A DNA stretch of 64,000 nt, taken from assembly GCA_050296935.1 (NCBI GenBank), contig JBNKRV010000320.1, positions 8,458-72,457 of the forward strand, written 5' to 3'. Positions 35,572 through 44,500 of this stretch are shown in pieces. Both the position numbers and the translations under genes were made by a program. This DNA comes from Saccharicrinis sp050296935 (GTDB lineage Bacteria > Bacteroidota > Bacteroidia > Bacteroidales > Marinilabiliaceae). A model generated the notes under the pieces. It ran no database searches and was not told the origin of the DNA. It worked only from the letters and a program-made list of their open reading frames with translations. Each line of letters opens with the position of its first letter. The stretch's first letter is position 1.

Positions 35572-37359
35572 TTAATACCTATTTCTTTCTGTATAGGAAG
35601 TATGCAATAATTCATGTGATTTATGACCTAATGGATTTTTCAGAAATTCCTCATAAAGCTTTACAACTTCCGGATTTTCATGTGATTTTCGTATTGGCTT
35701 TCCTGCATCCTCCTGGTAAATAGCCTTGCTTCTTTGCTTTCGAATTTCCAGATTTGTAGGAATAGGTTGACCTCCACCTCCCAGGCAACCACCGGGACAT
35801 GCCATAATTTCTATAAAATGATAATTTGACAGGCCTTTCTTCACATTATCCATTACTTTTTTTGCATTGGCTAATCCATGAGCAACACAAGTTTTTAATT
35901 CAACTCCATCCAAAAAACTCCATTCCGGTAGTGGATCCTCTATCTTAATACTAGCCTCTTTCACTTCCTTCATTCCTCGCACTGGAATAATATTTAAACC
36001 TTCAAATGGAACTTCTCTTCCTGTAACAACCTCATATGCTGTTCTTAAAGCGGCCTCCATAACACCTCCTGTAGCCCCGAAAATCACTGCAGCTCCAGAA
36101 GATTTGCCCATTATAGAATCGAATTCTTCATTTTCTAAGGATTGAAAATCAATACCTGCCTGATCAATCATCCTACCCAACTCTCTGGTTGTCAGAACCA
36201 AATCTACATCACGATATCCACTTGCATGCATTTCTGGTCTGTTTGCCTCATATTTTTTAGCAGTACAAGGCATTATTGAAACAGATACTATAGATTCCGG
36301 ATCCACCTTGATTTTTTGTGCATAAAAAGTTTTAACCAAAGCACCAAACATTTGCTGGGGAGATTTTGCTGTTGATACGTTGGGTAATAAATCCGGGTAC
36401 ATATGTTCTATGTATTTAATCCATCCCGGAGAACAAGATGTAGTCATAGGTAATTTAACCTCTGGATTCTTATCCACCAAAACAGCCTTCAATCTTTGAA
36501 GCAACTCATTACCCTCCTCGATAATAGTAAGATCAGCAGTAAAATCGGTATCTAGCACGGAATCAAAACCTAACCTGCGAAGAGCTGCAACCATTTTACC
36601 CGTCACAATATTTCCCGGTTTCATACCTAAGGCTTCTCCTAACGCTATACGTACAGCCGGTGCAGTCTGAACTACCAAATGCTTCTCCGGATTATTGATT
36701 GCAGACCAAACTTCATCGATATAATTTCTTTCAATGAGCGCTCCCGTGGGACATCTGTTTACACATTGTCCACAATTAGTACAAACCACTTCATACATTG
36801 GTTTTTCGAAAAATGACGAAACCTTCATATGCTCACCTTTATAGGCAACCGTTAAGGCTCCAATATTCTGAAGTTGATCACAAGTTCGAACACATCGCTG
36901 ACACCGTATACATTTAGAGTCATCTTTAATTATGGAAGGAGAAAAAAAATCGGTTGAATATTCTTTAAGAGGAACCAAATCAATCAACGTATCTTCACCA
37001 ATCAGATATTCTGATGATAAGTTTTGTAATTCGCAATTCCCGTTTTTATAACACCTTGTACATTCTGCCCTATGTTCAGAAACCAATAAATCTACAACAT
37101 GCTTTCTGGCATTACGAACCTTAAGGCTGTTTGTCAATATTTCCATTCCTTCTGATGCAGGTGTTGCACACGACGGAATTAATCTATCATTCCCCATTTG
37201 TTCAACAACACAAACTCTGCAATTTCCTGCTACGCACAAATCCTCATGATAGCATAGGGTTGGTATTTTAATTTTCAATTGTTTTGCTGCTTCCAAAATA
37301 GTAGAACCAGCATCAACACTGACTTGTATATGATCGATAACTAAATTAATCTTACTCAT
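35572..37359 (-). CDS. second [FeFe]-hydrogenase catalytic subunit HydA2
   Basis: A 595-residue HydA from the ATG at 37359, similar throughout to HydA1. [2Fe-2S] site C36/C47/C50/C64; H96/C100/C103/C109; [4Fe-4S] sites C150/153/156/160 and C193/196/199/203. L2 MPCTAKKYE (C365) and L3 EIMACPGGCLGGGGQP (C521, C525) are canonical, but L1 is TTSCSPGW: the cysteine next to Pro is Ser310. In characterised enzymes that Cys ligates the H-cluster [4Fe-4S] unit. The change is a single base (TCT for TGT). It may be a natural variant in this subgroup, so activity is uncertain. It is the last gene after hydC2 and hydB2. Confidence 0.93.
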   Translation of the reverse strand: MSKINLVIDHIQVSVDAGSTILEAAKQLKIKIPTLCYHEDLCVAGNCRVCVVEQMGNDRLIPSCATPASEGMEILTNSLKVRNARKHVVDLLVSEHRAECTRCYKNGNCELQNLSSEYLIGEDTLIDLVPLKEYSTDFFSPSIIKDDSKCIRCQRCVRTCDQLQNIGALTVAYKGEHMKVSSFFEKPMYEVVCTNCGQCVNRCPTGALIERNYIDEVWSAINNPEKHLVVQTAPAVRIALGEALGMKPGNIVTGKMVAALRRLGFDSVLDTDFTADLTIIEEGNELLQRLKAVLVDKNPEVKLPMTTSCSPGWIKYIEHMYPDLLPNVSTAKSPQQMFGALVKTFYAQKIKVDPESIVSVSIMPCTAKKYEANRPEMHASGYRDVDLVLTTRELGRMIDQAGIDFQSLENEEFDSIMGKSSGAAVIFGATGGVMEAALRTAYEVVTGREVPFEGLNIIPVRGMKEVKEASIKIEDPLPEWSFLDGVELKTCVAHGLANAKKVMDNVKKGLSNYHFIEIMACPGGCLGGGGQPIPTNLEIRKQRSKAIYQEDAGKPIRKSHENPEVVKLYEEFLKNPLGHKSHELLHTSYTERNRY

Positions 37360-37376
37360 AATATGATAATTAATGG

Positions 37377-38558
37377 TTAATAAATCATTTCTTCTTTGAA
37401 ATTTTCTACTATTGATGAAAATGAATTCGCAACAGATTGCCCAAGTCCACATTTGGCAGTTACCCTCATATTTTCAGCTAATTCCAATAATCGATCTAAA
37501 TATTCAGAAGATCTTTCTCCTTTTTTAACAGCTTCTATTCCTAATAAAAGTTGTTGTGTACCAACCCTACACGGAGTACACTGACCACAACTCTCCTCAA
37601 CAAAAAAGTTGAGATAATTATGTAATACATTATACATACTGCGTGAGGAGTTAAAAATCATCATTGATCCTCCTGTAGGCAGGGAAACACCTGTAAGCTT
37701 ACCTTGATAACCAATCATTGTTTTATTAAATTTTTTCCGGGGAACGCAGAAGCCGGAGGCACCCCCGACTTGAACAGCTTTAGCATCGCCATCTCCAAAA
37801 TCTTCTACAAATTTTTGTACTGACATACCAAATTCGAGTTCATATATACCCGGAATAGGTGTATCACCTGAAATTGAGAAAACTTTAGATCCACGTGAAT
37901 CCTGCACACCAAGATCCTTGAATTTTTCTGATCCATATTTAAAAATCGCATAGGTATGTGCCAACGTTTCAACATTATTAATAACTGTTGGCATTTTTCT
38001 ATATCCGGATTTTGTAGGATAAGGAGGTTTATTTCTTGGTTCACCTCTTCCTCCTTCCATACTCTCAAATAAAGCCGTTTCTTCACCACATATATAAGCT
38101 CCGCTTCCTAAGAAAATCTTTACTCGAAAATCGAAACCTATTTTATTTAGTATTACATGAAAATCATCAATGACTTCATTTAGTGAATTAACCAGATATT
38201 TATACTCACCTCTTAAGTAAATAAACCCTTCATGTGCTCCAATAACTTTAGCACATATGGCCATTCCAACCAGAACTTTATGAGGTACAGTTGACAATAT
38301 TTCTCTATCCTTAAAAGTCCCGGGTTCTCCTTCATCTGCATTACAAATTACATACTTAAAGTCAGCCTCTTCTTCTGAAGCTACTTTCCACTTTAAACCT
38401 GTAGGATAACCTGCTCCACCTCTACCTTTTAGTCCTGATGATATTAAATCGTTAATTATTTCGTGATTAGATCTTTTATATGTCTTCGTTAAAATTAACT
38501 CCGTATCATGCTCATTTTTAAAAATGAGATCCAATCTTTTTAGATTTTTCGTTGCCAT
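37377..38558 (-). CDS. short NuoF-like NADH/FMN subunit HydB2
   Basis: A 393-residue NuoF core only. NADH loop KGRGGAGYPTGLKW, FMN segment CNADEGEPGTF and [4Fe-4S] motif ESCGQCTPCRVG with the later Cys in CGLGQ are intact. Compared with HydB1 it lacks both the N-terminal thioredoxin-like domain and the C-terminal two-cluster ferredoxin domain. The latter is considered part of the ferredoxin branch in bifurcating enzymes, so this complex may use NADH alone. It is 6 bases after the NuoE-like gene and 17 bases before hydA2. Confidence 0.93.
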   Translation of the reverse strand: MATKNLKRLDLIFKNEHDTELILTKTYKRSNHEIINDLISSGLKGRGGAGYPTGLKWKVASEEEADFKYVICNADEGEPGTFKDREILSTVPHKVLVGMAICAKVIGAHEGFIYLRGEYKYLVNSLNEVIDDFHVILNKIGFDFRVKIFLGSGAYICGEETALFESMEGGRGEPRNKPPYPTKSGYRKMPTVINNVETLAHTYAIFKYGSEKFKDLGVQDSRGSKVFSISGDTPIPGIYELEFGMSVQKFVEDFGDGDAKAVQVGGASGFCVPRKKFNKTMIGYQGKLTGVSLPTGGSMMIFNSSRSMYNVLHNYLNFFVEESCGQCTPCRVGTQQLLLGIEAVKKGERSSEYLDRLLELAENMRVTAKCGLGQSVANSFSSIVENFKEEMIY

Positions 38559-38564
38559 AATTAA

Positions 38565-39062
38565 TTAATTTAGATCGGGATTAGTACTGCTTATTGTCTC
38601 ATGCTCAGAATAGGATTCCAAAATACCTCTTACCTTTTCGGGAGTAAGTTGTGTATAGGGAGTATCATTGATTAAAATTGCAGGACCTTTATGGCATTGT
38701 CCCAAACAATTTGTTTCTAGTAGGGTAAACTTTCCATCATGAGTTGTTTCCCCGATGTTAATCTTCAAGATCTTTTCTAATTCTTGTACAATCTGTTTTT
38801 TACCATGCATCATACAAGTAATTGTTTTACATACCCGAATAACATTTTTACCCATTGGTTTTGTATTCAGAAATGAGTAAAATGAAGCGATACCGAAAAC
38901 TCTCGCCGCTGAGATATCTAATTCTTTAGCTATTTCAACCATTGCTTCCTCTGAGAGATAACTATTTTTTTCAACCACCCCTTGTAGTATAGGCAAGAGA
39001 CTTTCCTGATATCGACCATACTTGTTGGCCAATGATTTAACTAGGTTAGTAATGTCTGTCAT
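38565..39062 (-). CDS. NuoE-like [2Fe-2S] subunit HydC2
   Basis: A 165-residue NuoE-family protein, paralogous to HydC1. The ligands are in CKTITC (CX4C) and CLGQC (CX3C); the N-terminus has the usual helical region (KYGRYQESLLPILQGVVE). A short Ser/Asn/Asp-rich tail follows. It is the first gene of the operon with HydB2 and HydA2. The 225-base region upstream is shared with the divergent AlbA_2-domain gene; no perfect -7 box was found on this side. Confidence 0.92.
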   Translation of the reverse strand: MTDITNLVKSLANKYGRYQESLLPILQGVVEKNSYLSEEAMVEIAKELDISAARVFGIASFYSFLNTKPMGKNVIRVCKTITCMMHGKKQIVQELEKILKINIGETTHDGKFTLLETNCLGQCHKGPAILINDTPYTQLTPEKVRGILESYSEHETISSTNPDLN

Positions 39063-39239
39063 AATACTCGATTTTGGTAATAAACGCTTAATTAGAGAAT
39101 TCTTTCTTTAATTTAATAAATTTCAAAAACTAAAGGCATGACATTTATCATATTTACCTATCTGATCCGATTGGAAATCACTTCAGGTTTTACTACATTT
39201 TTCACTTACAAAAACGCGACAAAATGAGTTTGAAACTAT

Positions 39240-39268
39240 TTGTATGGATATTGTAAAACCTATATTTT
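39240..39268 (+). promoter_or_regulatory. predicted promoter of the AlbA_2-domain gene
   Basis: TTG (39240-39242), an 18-base spacer and TATATTTT (39261-39268) approximate the Bacteroidota promoter with one mismatch at the last G. The ATG follows 19 bases later. Confidence 0.4.
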
Positions 39269-39287
39269 TACGTCAAATCAATAGTAT

Positions 39288-39926
39288 ATGATTAATAAAA
39301 AGCTTTACCATAAAATTGCACAAGGAGAGCATCAAAAACAGGATTTTAAATTTGCAATTAACGATTCTAAAAAAATTGCCCGGTCAATTGCAGCCTTCGC
39401 TAATACTGATGGTGGAAGCTTATTGTTAGGAGTAAAGGATAATGGTAAAATTGTTGGTATTACTACAGAGGAAGAGTACTACATGATTGAGTCTGCCGCC
39501 CAGATGTATTGTAAACCACCTGTTCCGTTTGAAGTACTTGAATGGAAAAGTGAAGGGAAAACAGTTTTGGAGATCCATATCCCTAAAAGTGAAAATAAAC
39601 CACATAAAGCGCCAGACAAAGAAGGTAAATATATGGTTTATGTTAGAGTTGACGATCAAAACTTACTGGCAAATAAAATTCTTTTAGAATACTGGAAGGC
39701 ACTAAAAAAAGATAAAAACCGACTTTTAAAATTAGACCACCCTGAAATTTTTTTACTAGATTATCTGAAAGAAAATCAATCCATAACATTTTCCAGATTT
39801 TACAAACAGGCTAAGATTTCCAGATATAGAGCAGAGAAAATACTGGTAAGTTTATTATGCATGAAGGTAATTGAAATTCATATTACTGAGAAACAAGCAT
39901 TTTATACCTTAAGAGAAAAGAAATGA
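39288..39926 (+). CDS. AlbA_2 (Schlafen-like) DNA/ATP-binding domain protein
   Basis: A 212-residue protein whose first 125 residues form an AlbA_2 domain: QDFKFAINDSKKIARSIAAF, TDGGSLLLGVKDNGKIVGI and YMVYVRVDDQN. The remainder looks like a winged helix (SRFYKQAKISRYRAEKILVSLL). Such proteins are usually putative transcription regulators or nucleic-acid-binding proteins. It lies divergent from hydC2, so a regulatory link to the hydrogenase genes is possible but untested. It is convergent with the NamZ-like gene, ending 7 bases from it. Confidence 0.85.
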   Translation: MINKKLYHKIAQGEHQKQDFKFAINDSKKIARSIAAFANTDGGSLLLGVKDNGKIVGITTEEEYYMIESAAQMYCKPPVPFEVLEWKSEGKTVLEIHIPKSENKPHKAPDKEGKYMVYVRVDDQNLLANKILLEYWKALKKDKNRLLKLDHPEIFLLDYLKENQSITFSRFYKQAKISRYRAEKILVSLLCMKVIEIHITEKQAFYTLREKK

Positions 39927-39933
39927 TCAACTT

Positions 39934-41112
39934 TTATTTCGTTTCTTTTGAATATAGAAGATATTTATCGCGAAGTTTACTATAATTCAATAAATCCTCC
40001 TCCCACTTCACCTTAATATCATTTTCAGAAACACCCTCTTTAATATCTTTAATCAGCGAACTATTACCCGCCAATAAGTTAAACCAACGTTCATTTAACT
40101 TAAATTCAGGGTCATCCTTAAATCGACTATAAAAATCAATGAAGTAGCTTATCGTAAAATCAGGTATTCTTTTTTCTTTTCGCAGATCTAATCCAAAGCA
40201 AGTTTTATCCTTTTGTTTTGGATTTTTAGCCATTCCTAAAATACTTTTAGGTGTAAATGAAAACGATCCGCCCCCAGGGGCAGGAAAACCAATTACTTGA
40301 AATGGAAACATTGTACCTCTGCCGATACTTACTCCGGTTGCCTCAAAAAAACACAAAGAAGGATACAAACGTACTGACAAATAATTTGGCAAATTTGGTG
40401 AGGGCTTAACAGGTAATTCGTATTTAGTATTGTGATTCCAGTTTAATATTTTTACAACTGTTAAATCACACTTTTTTGTAGATGAAAGCCAACTTTCATT
40501 ATTAATCATATTGGCTAATTCACCTACGGTTAATCCGTGAACTACAGGTATTGGATGCATTCCTACAAAGGACTTATACTTCATATCCAAAACAGGCCCA
40601 TCAAAATAATCTCCATTAGGATTGGGCCTGTCTAAAACTATTAACGGAATTGAATGTTCAGCACAGGCCTCCATAATGTAATGAAGCGTACTTATATAAG
40701 TATAAAACCTTACCCCAACATCCTGCAAGTCAAATACAACAACATCAAGTCCAGACATTTGCTGATCAGACGGTTTTTTATTACTTCCATATAAAGAAAT
40801 AACTGGTATTCCGGTTTCTTCATCGATATAGTTAGCAATATATTCCCCTGCATCTTTGCTTCCCCTGAAACCATGTTCAGGGGCAAATATCTTTTGAATG
40901 TTAACCTGACAACTTAATAAGGTATCTATTAAATGACTATCATTTATAATTGAAGAATGATTGACCAAAAGACCAACTCTTTTATCTATTAAATAAGGTA
41001 AATATTCTTCTAGTTGATATGCACCTGGCAATACAGTTTTGGTTGTTTGAGACGATCCTGTACAGGCAAACAAACTACATATTAAACAAGTTATAAATAA
41101 TAATCTCCACAT
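39934..41112 (-). CDS. DUF1343 lipoprotein, NamZ-type exo-beta-N-acetylmuramidase
   Basis: A 392-residue protein. A lipoprotein signal ends at LICSLFAC (C17), followed by a DUF1343 domain: RVGLLVNHSS, FAPEHGFRG, VVVFDLQDVGVRFYTYISTL and PLIVLDRPNPNG. The family includes NamZ, an exo-lytic N-acetylmuramidase acting on peptidoglycan fragments. The protein would be anchored in the periplasm or outer membrane and act in cell-wall recycling. It is 6 bases downstream of the DUF3467 gene. Confidence 0.87.
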   Translation of the reverse strand: MWRLLFITCLICSLFACTGSSQTTKTVLPGAYQLEEYLPYLIDKRVGLLVNHSSIINDSHLIDTLLSCQVNIQKIFAPEHGFRGSKDAGEYIANYIDEETGIPVISLYGSNKKPSDQQMSGLDVVVFDLQDVGVRFYTYISTLHYIMEACAEHSIPLIVLDRPNPNGDYFDGPVLDMKYKSFVGMHPIPVVHGLTVGELANMINNESWLSSTKKCDLTVVKILNWNHNTKYELPVKPSPNLPNYLSVRLYPSLCFFEATGVSIGRGTMFPFQVIGFPAPGGGSFSFTPKSILGMAKNPKQKDKTCFGLDLRKEKRIPDFTISYFIDFYSRFKDDPEFKLNERWFNLLAGNSSLIKDIKEGVSENDIKVKWEEDLLNYSKLRDKYLLYSKETK

Positions 41113-41118
41113 AAAAAA

Positions 41119-41439
41119 TCAGGCTTGTGGAGTTGAACCTCCAAAATTCATCGGGATATTTCCAGCAGGATTTTCTTCAATATTTTTAATCGGTCCATGC
41201 ATGGATTCAAATCTTTGAATATTGTCTTTTAAAGCCATCATTAGCCTCTTTGCATGCTCAGGGGTAACAACTATTCTTGACTTAACCTGTGCTTTCGGAA
41301 TACCTGGCATAACACGAATAAAATCCAATACAAATTCAGATGGAGAATGGGTTATAACTGCCAGATTAGAATATACACCTTGAGCAACTTCTTCGTTTAA
41401 TTCAATGTTCAGTTGATTTTTATTTTTTTTCTCTTCCAT
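41119..41439 (-). CDS. DUF3467 protein
   Basis: A 106-residue protein with the DUF3467 pattern: LNIELNEEVAQGVYSNLAVITHS, EFVLDFIRVMPG and SRIVVTPEHAKRLMMALKDNI. The function is unknown; members occur next to rpoC in many Bacteroidota, as here. It starts 94 bases past the rpoC stop, beyond the rpoC terminator, so it depends on readthrough or on its own promoter, which I could not identify. Confidence 0.85.
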   Translation of the reverse strand: MEEKKNKNQLNIELNEEVAQGVYSNLAVITHSPSEFVLDFIRVMPGIPKAQVKSRIVVTPEHAKRLMMALKDNIQRFESMHGPIKNIEENPAGNIPMNFGGSTPQA

Positions 41440-41477
41440 AGCTTTTTTATTATAAAATTATAAACTCATTAGAAATT

Positions 41478-41505
41478 AAAAAAAGGGAAGCATTCAATAC
41501 TTCCC
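41478..41505 (-). terminator. rho-independent terminator of rpoBC
   Basis: On the minus strand GGGAAGTATTGAATGCTTCCC (41485-41505, written as a stem of 6-7 pairs) is followed by seven T residues. It is 28 bases past the rpoC stop. Confidence 0.85.
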
Positions 41506-41533
41506 TTTAATATTATTTAGAACGAAATATTGA

Positions 41534-44500
41534 CTATTCCTCTTCTACTTCTGATTTAACAACAAGCTTATCAAACTCCTCCTTTGATCCAACAACAAGA
41601 TTTTTCAGTACTCTTTGTCCTGTTCCTGCAGGAATTAAGTGACCACAAATTACATTTTCCTTCAATCCTTCAAGTTGATCTACCTTACCCGAGATTGCTG
41701 CTTCATTAAGAACTTTAGTTGTTTCCTGGAAGGAAGCTGCTGACATAAAGCTCTTGGTTTGCAACGCTGCTCTTGTAATTCCTTGTAGAACCTGACTTGA
41801 TGTTGCAGGAACTGCATCACGTGATTCAACTAATTTCAAGTCTTTACGCTTAAGTTGAGAATTTTCATCTCTCAATCGACGTGCAGTAATAATTTGACCT
41901 GCGCGAAGATTTTCAGAATCACCTGGATCAACAACAACCTTCTTACTATAGATGCTGTCGTTCTCATGCATGAATTCTAGTTTATCAACAATCTGTTTTT
42001 CCAGAAATTTAGTATCCCCCTGATCAACAATATCAACCTTACGCATCATCTGACGAACAATGATTTCAAAGTGTTTATCATTAATCTTCACTCCCTGTAA
42101 ACGATATACATCCTGCACCTCATTCACAATATATTCCTGAACTGCTGTAGGTCCCATAATATGAAGAATATCTGAAGGAGTGGTAGCACCATCAGACAAT
42201 GGAATACCAGCTCTTACATAATCGTTTTCCTGTACCAGAATCTGTTTTGATAACGGAACCAGATATTTCTTAACCTGACCATTTTTGGATGTTACGATAA
42301 TTTCACGATTACCACGTTTGATTTTACCGAAAGTAACTTCTCCATCAATTTCTGATACTACTGCAGGGTTAGATGGATTACGGGCTTCAAATAACTCTGT
42401 TACACGTGGTAAACCTCCTGTAATATCACCTGCTTTACCAATAGCTCTAGGTATTTTAGCAACAATCTCACCAACACTAGCTTTAGAACCTTCATCAACT
42501 GAAACGTGAGCTCCTACAGGAAGGTTAAATGATTTAAGAATCTCTCCAGAATCATCAACTATTTTTAAGGACGGGTTTTTAGTTTTATCCCTTGTTTCAA
42601 TAATTACCTTCTCACGGAAACCTGTTTGCTCATCCGATTCTTCTTTATAGGTAACACCTTCCAGCATGTTGTCGAAACTTACTGTACCTGCTTTTTCAGA
42701 AACAATTACAGCATTATATGGATCCCATTCACTAATTAAATCTCCTGCTTTAACTTCAGCTCCATTTTTCACATAAAGTTTAGAACCATATGAAATAGGG
42801 TGATTCGCTAAAGCAATATTTGTATTTTTATCAATAATTCGTAATTCAGCCAATCGACCAATTACTATATCAATATCTTTATTTGTATCATCTTTTACCG
42901 GAACTGTTCTCAACTCTTCAATCTCAACAACACCATCATATTTAGCGACAATACTACTTTCCGATGAAATGTTACCTGCTGTACCCCCTACGTGGAAAGT
43001 ACGAAGTGTTAACTGTGTTCCCGGCTCACCAATTGACTGAGCAGCAATAACTCCAACAGCCTCTCCTATATGCACAAAACTACCGGTAGCAAGGTTTCTA
43101 CCATAACATTTTGCACATACACCAACTTTTGATTCACAGGTTAGTACAGATCGAATTTCAACTCTTTCAAGTGGAGAATCCTCAATCATTCTTGATTTAA
43201 CTTCATCAATTTCTTCACCTGATTCAACAATTAATTCTCCTGAGGTTGGATGGTATACATCATGAACAGATACTCTACCAAGAATTCTTTCATATAATGT
43301 TGCAACAACATCCTCATTATTTTTAATAGCTGAAGCAGTAAGTCCTCTTAATGTACCACAATCATTTTCGGTGATAATAACATCTTGTGATACATCTACC
43401 AAACGACGAGTAAGATATCCCGCATCGGCTGTTTTAAGTGCTGTATCTGCAAGACCTTTACGAGCACCGTGAGTAGAGATAAAGTACTCAAGAACAGACA
43501 GCCCCTCTTTAAAGTTAGAAAGAATCGGGTTTTCAATAATTTGTCCCCCTTCAGCTCCAGACTTCTGTGGTTTCGCCATCAATCCCCTCATACCTGATAA
43601 CTGACGAATCTGTTCCTTTGAACCCCTCGCTCCTGAATCAAGCATCATATAAACAGAGTTGAAACCTTGTCTATCTGAACTTAACTGAGTCATCAAAGTA
43701 TTCGTTAAACGAGCGTTAACATGCGTCCAGATATCAATAATCTGGTTGTAACGTTCATTATTCGTAATGAATCCCATGTTATAGTTATTCAATACTTCTT
43801 CGACCTCTGCATAACCTTCCTCAACCATTTTCACTTTGGCTTCAGGGATAATTACGTCACCAAGATTAAAGGACAATCCACCTTCGAATGCCATTCTATA
43901 ACCAAGGTTTTTAATATCATCAAGAAAGGCAGCAGTACGTGGTGTACCACATATCTTTTGAACTCTACCGATAATATCACGAAGTGCTTTTTTGGTTAAT
44001 ACATCATTAATAAACCCTGACTCTCTTGGAGCAAATTCATTAAATAATATTCTACCTACTGTTGATTCTATAATCTGAAGTTCAGGTTCATAATTTTTAT
44101 TTAAATCATAACCTTTCACTTTCACAATTGCATGTAAATCAACTTTGCCTTCGTTATATGCAATTTTAACTTCTTCAAGAGAATAAAATGTTAGTCCTTC
44201 ACCTCTGGCTCCTTCACGAGCCTTGGTCATATAATACAGACCTAATACCATATCCTGAGATGGAACTGTAATCGGAGCTCCATTAGCAGGGTTAAGGATA
44301 TTTTGTGAAGCTAACATCAACATCTGTGCTTCAAGAATTGCGGCATTTCCTAAAGGAAGGTGTACAGCCATCTGGTCACCATCAAAGTCGGCATTAAATG
44401 CCGCACAAGCGAGTGGATGTAACTGAATTGCCTTACCCTCAATAAGTTTTGGCTGAAATGCCTGAATACCTAAACGGTGAAGAGTTGGAGCACGGTTAAG

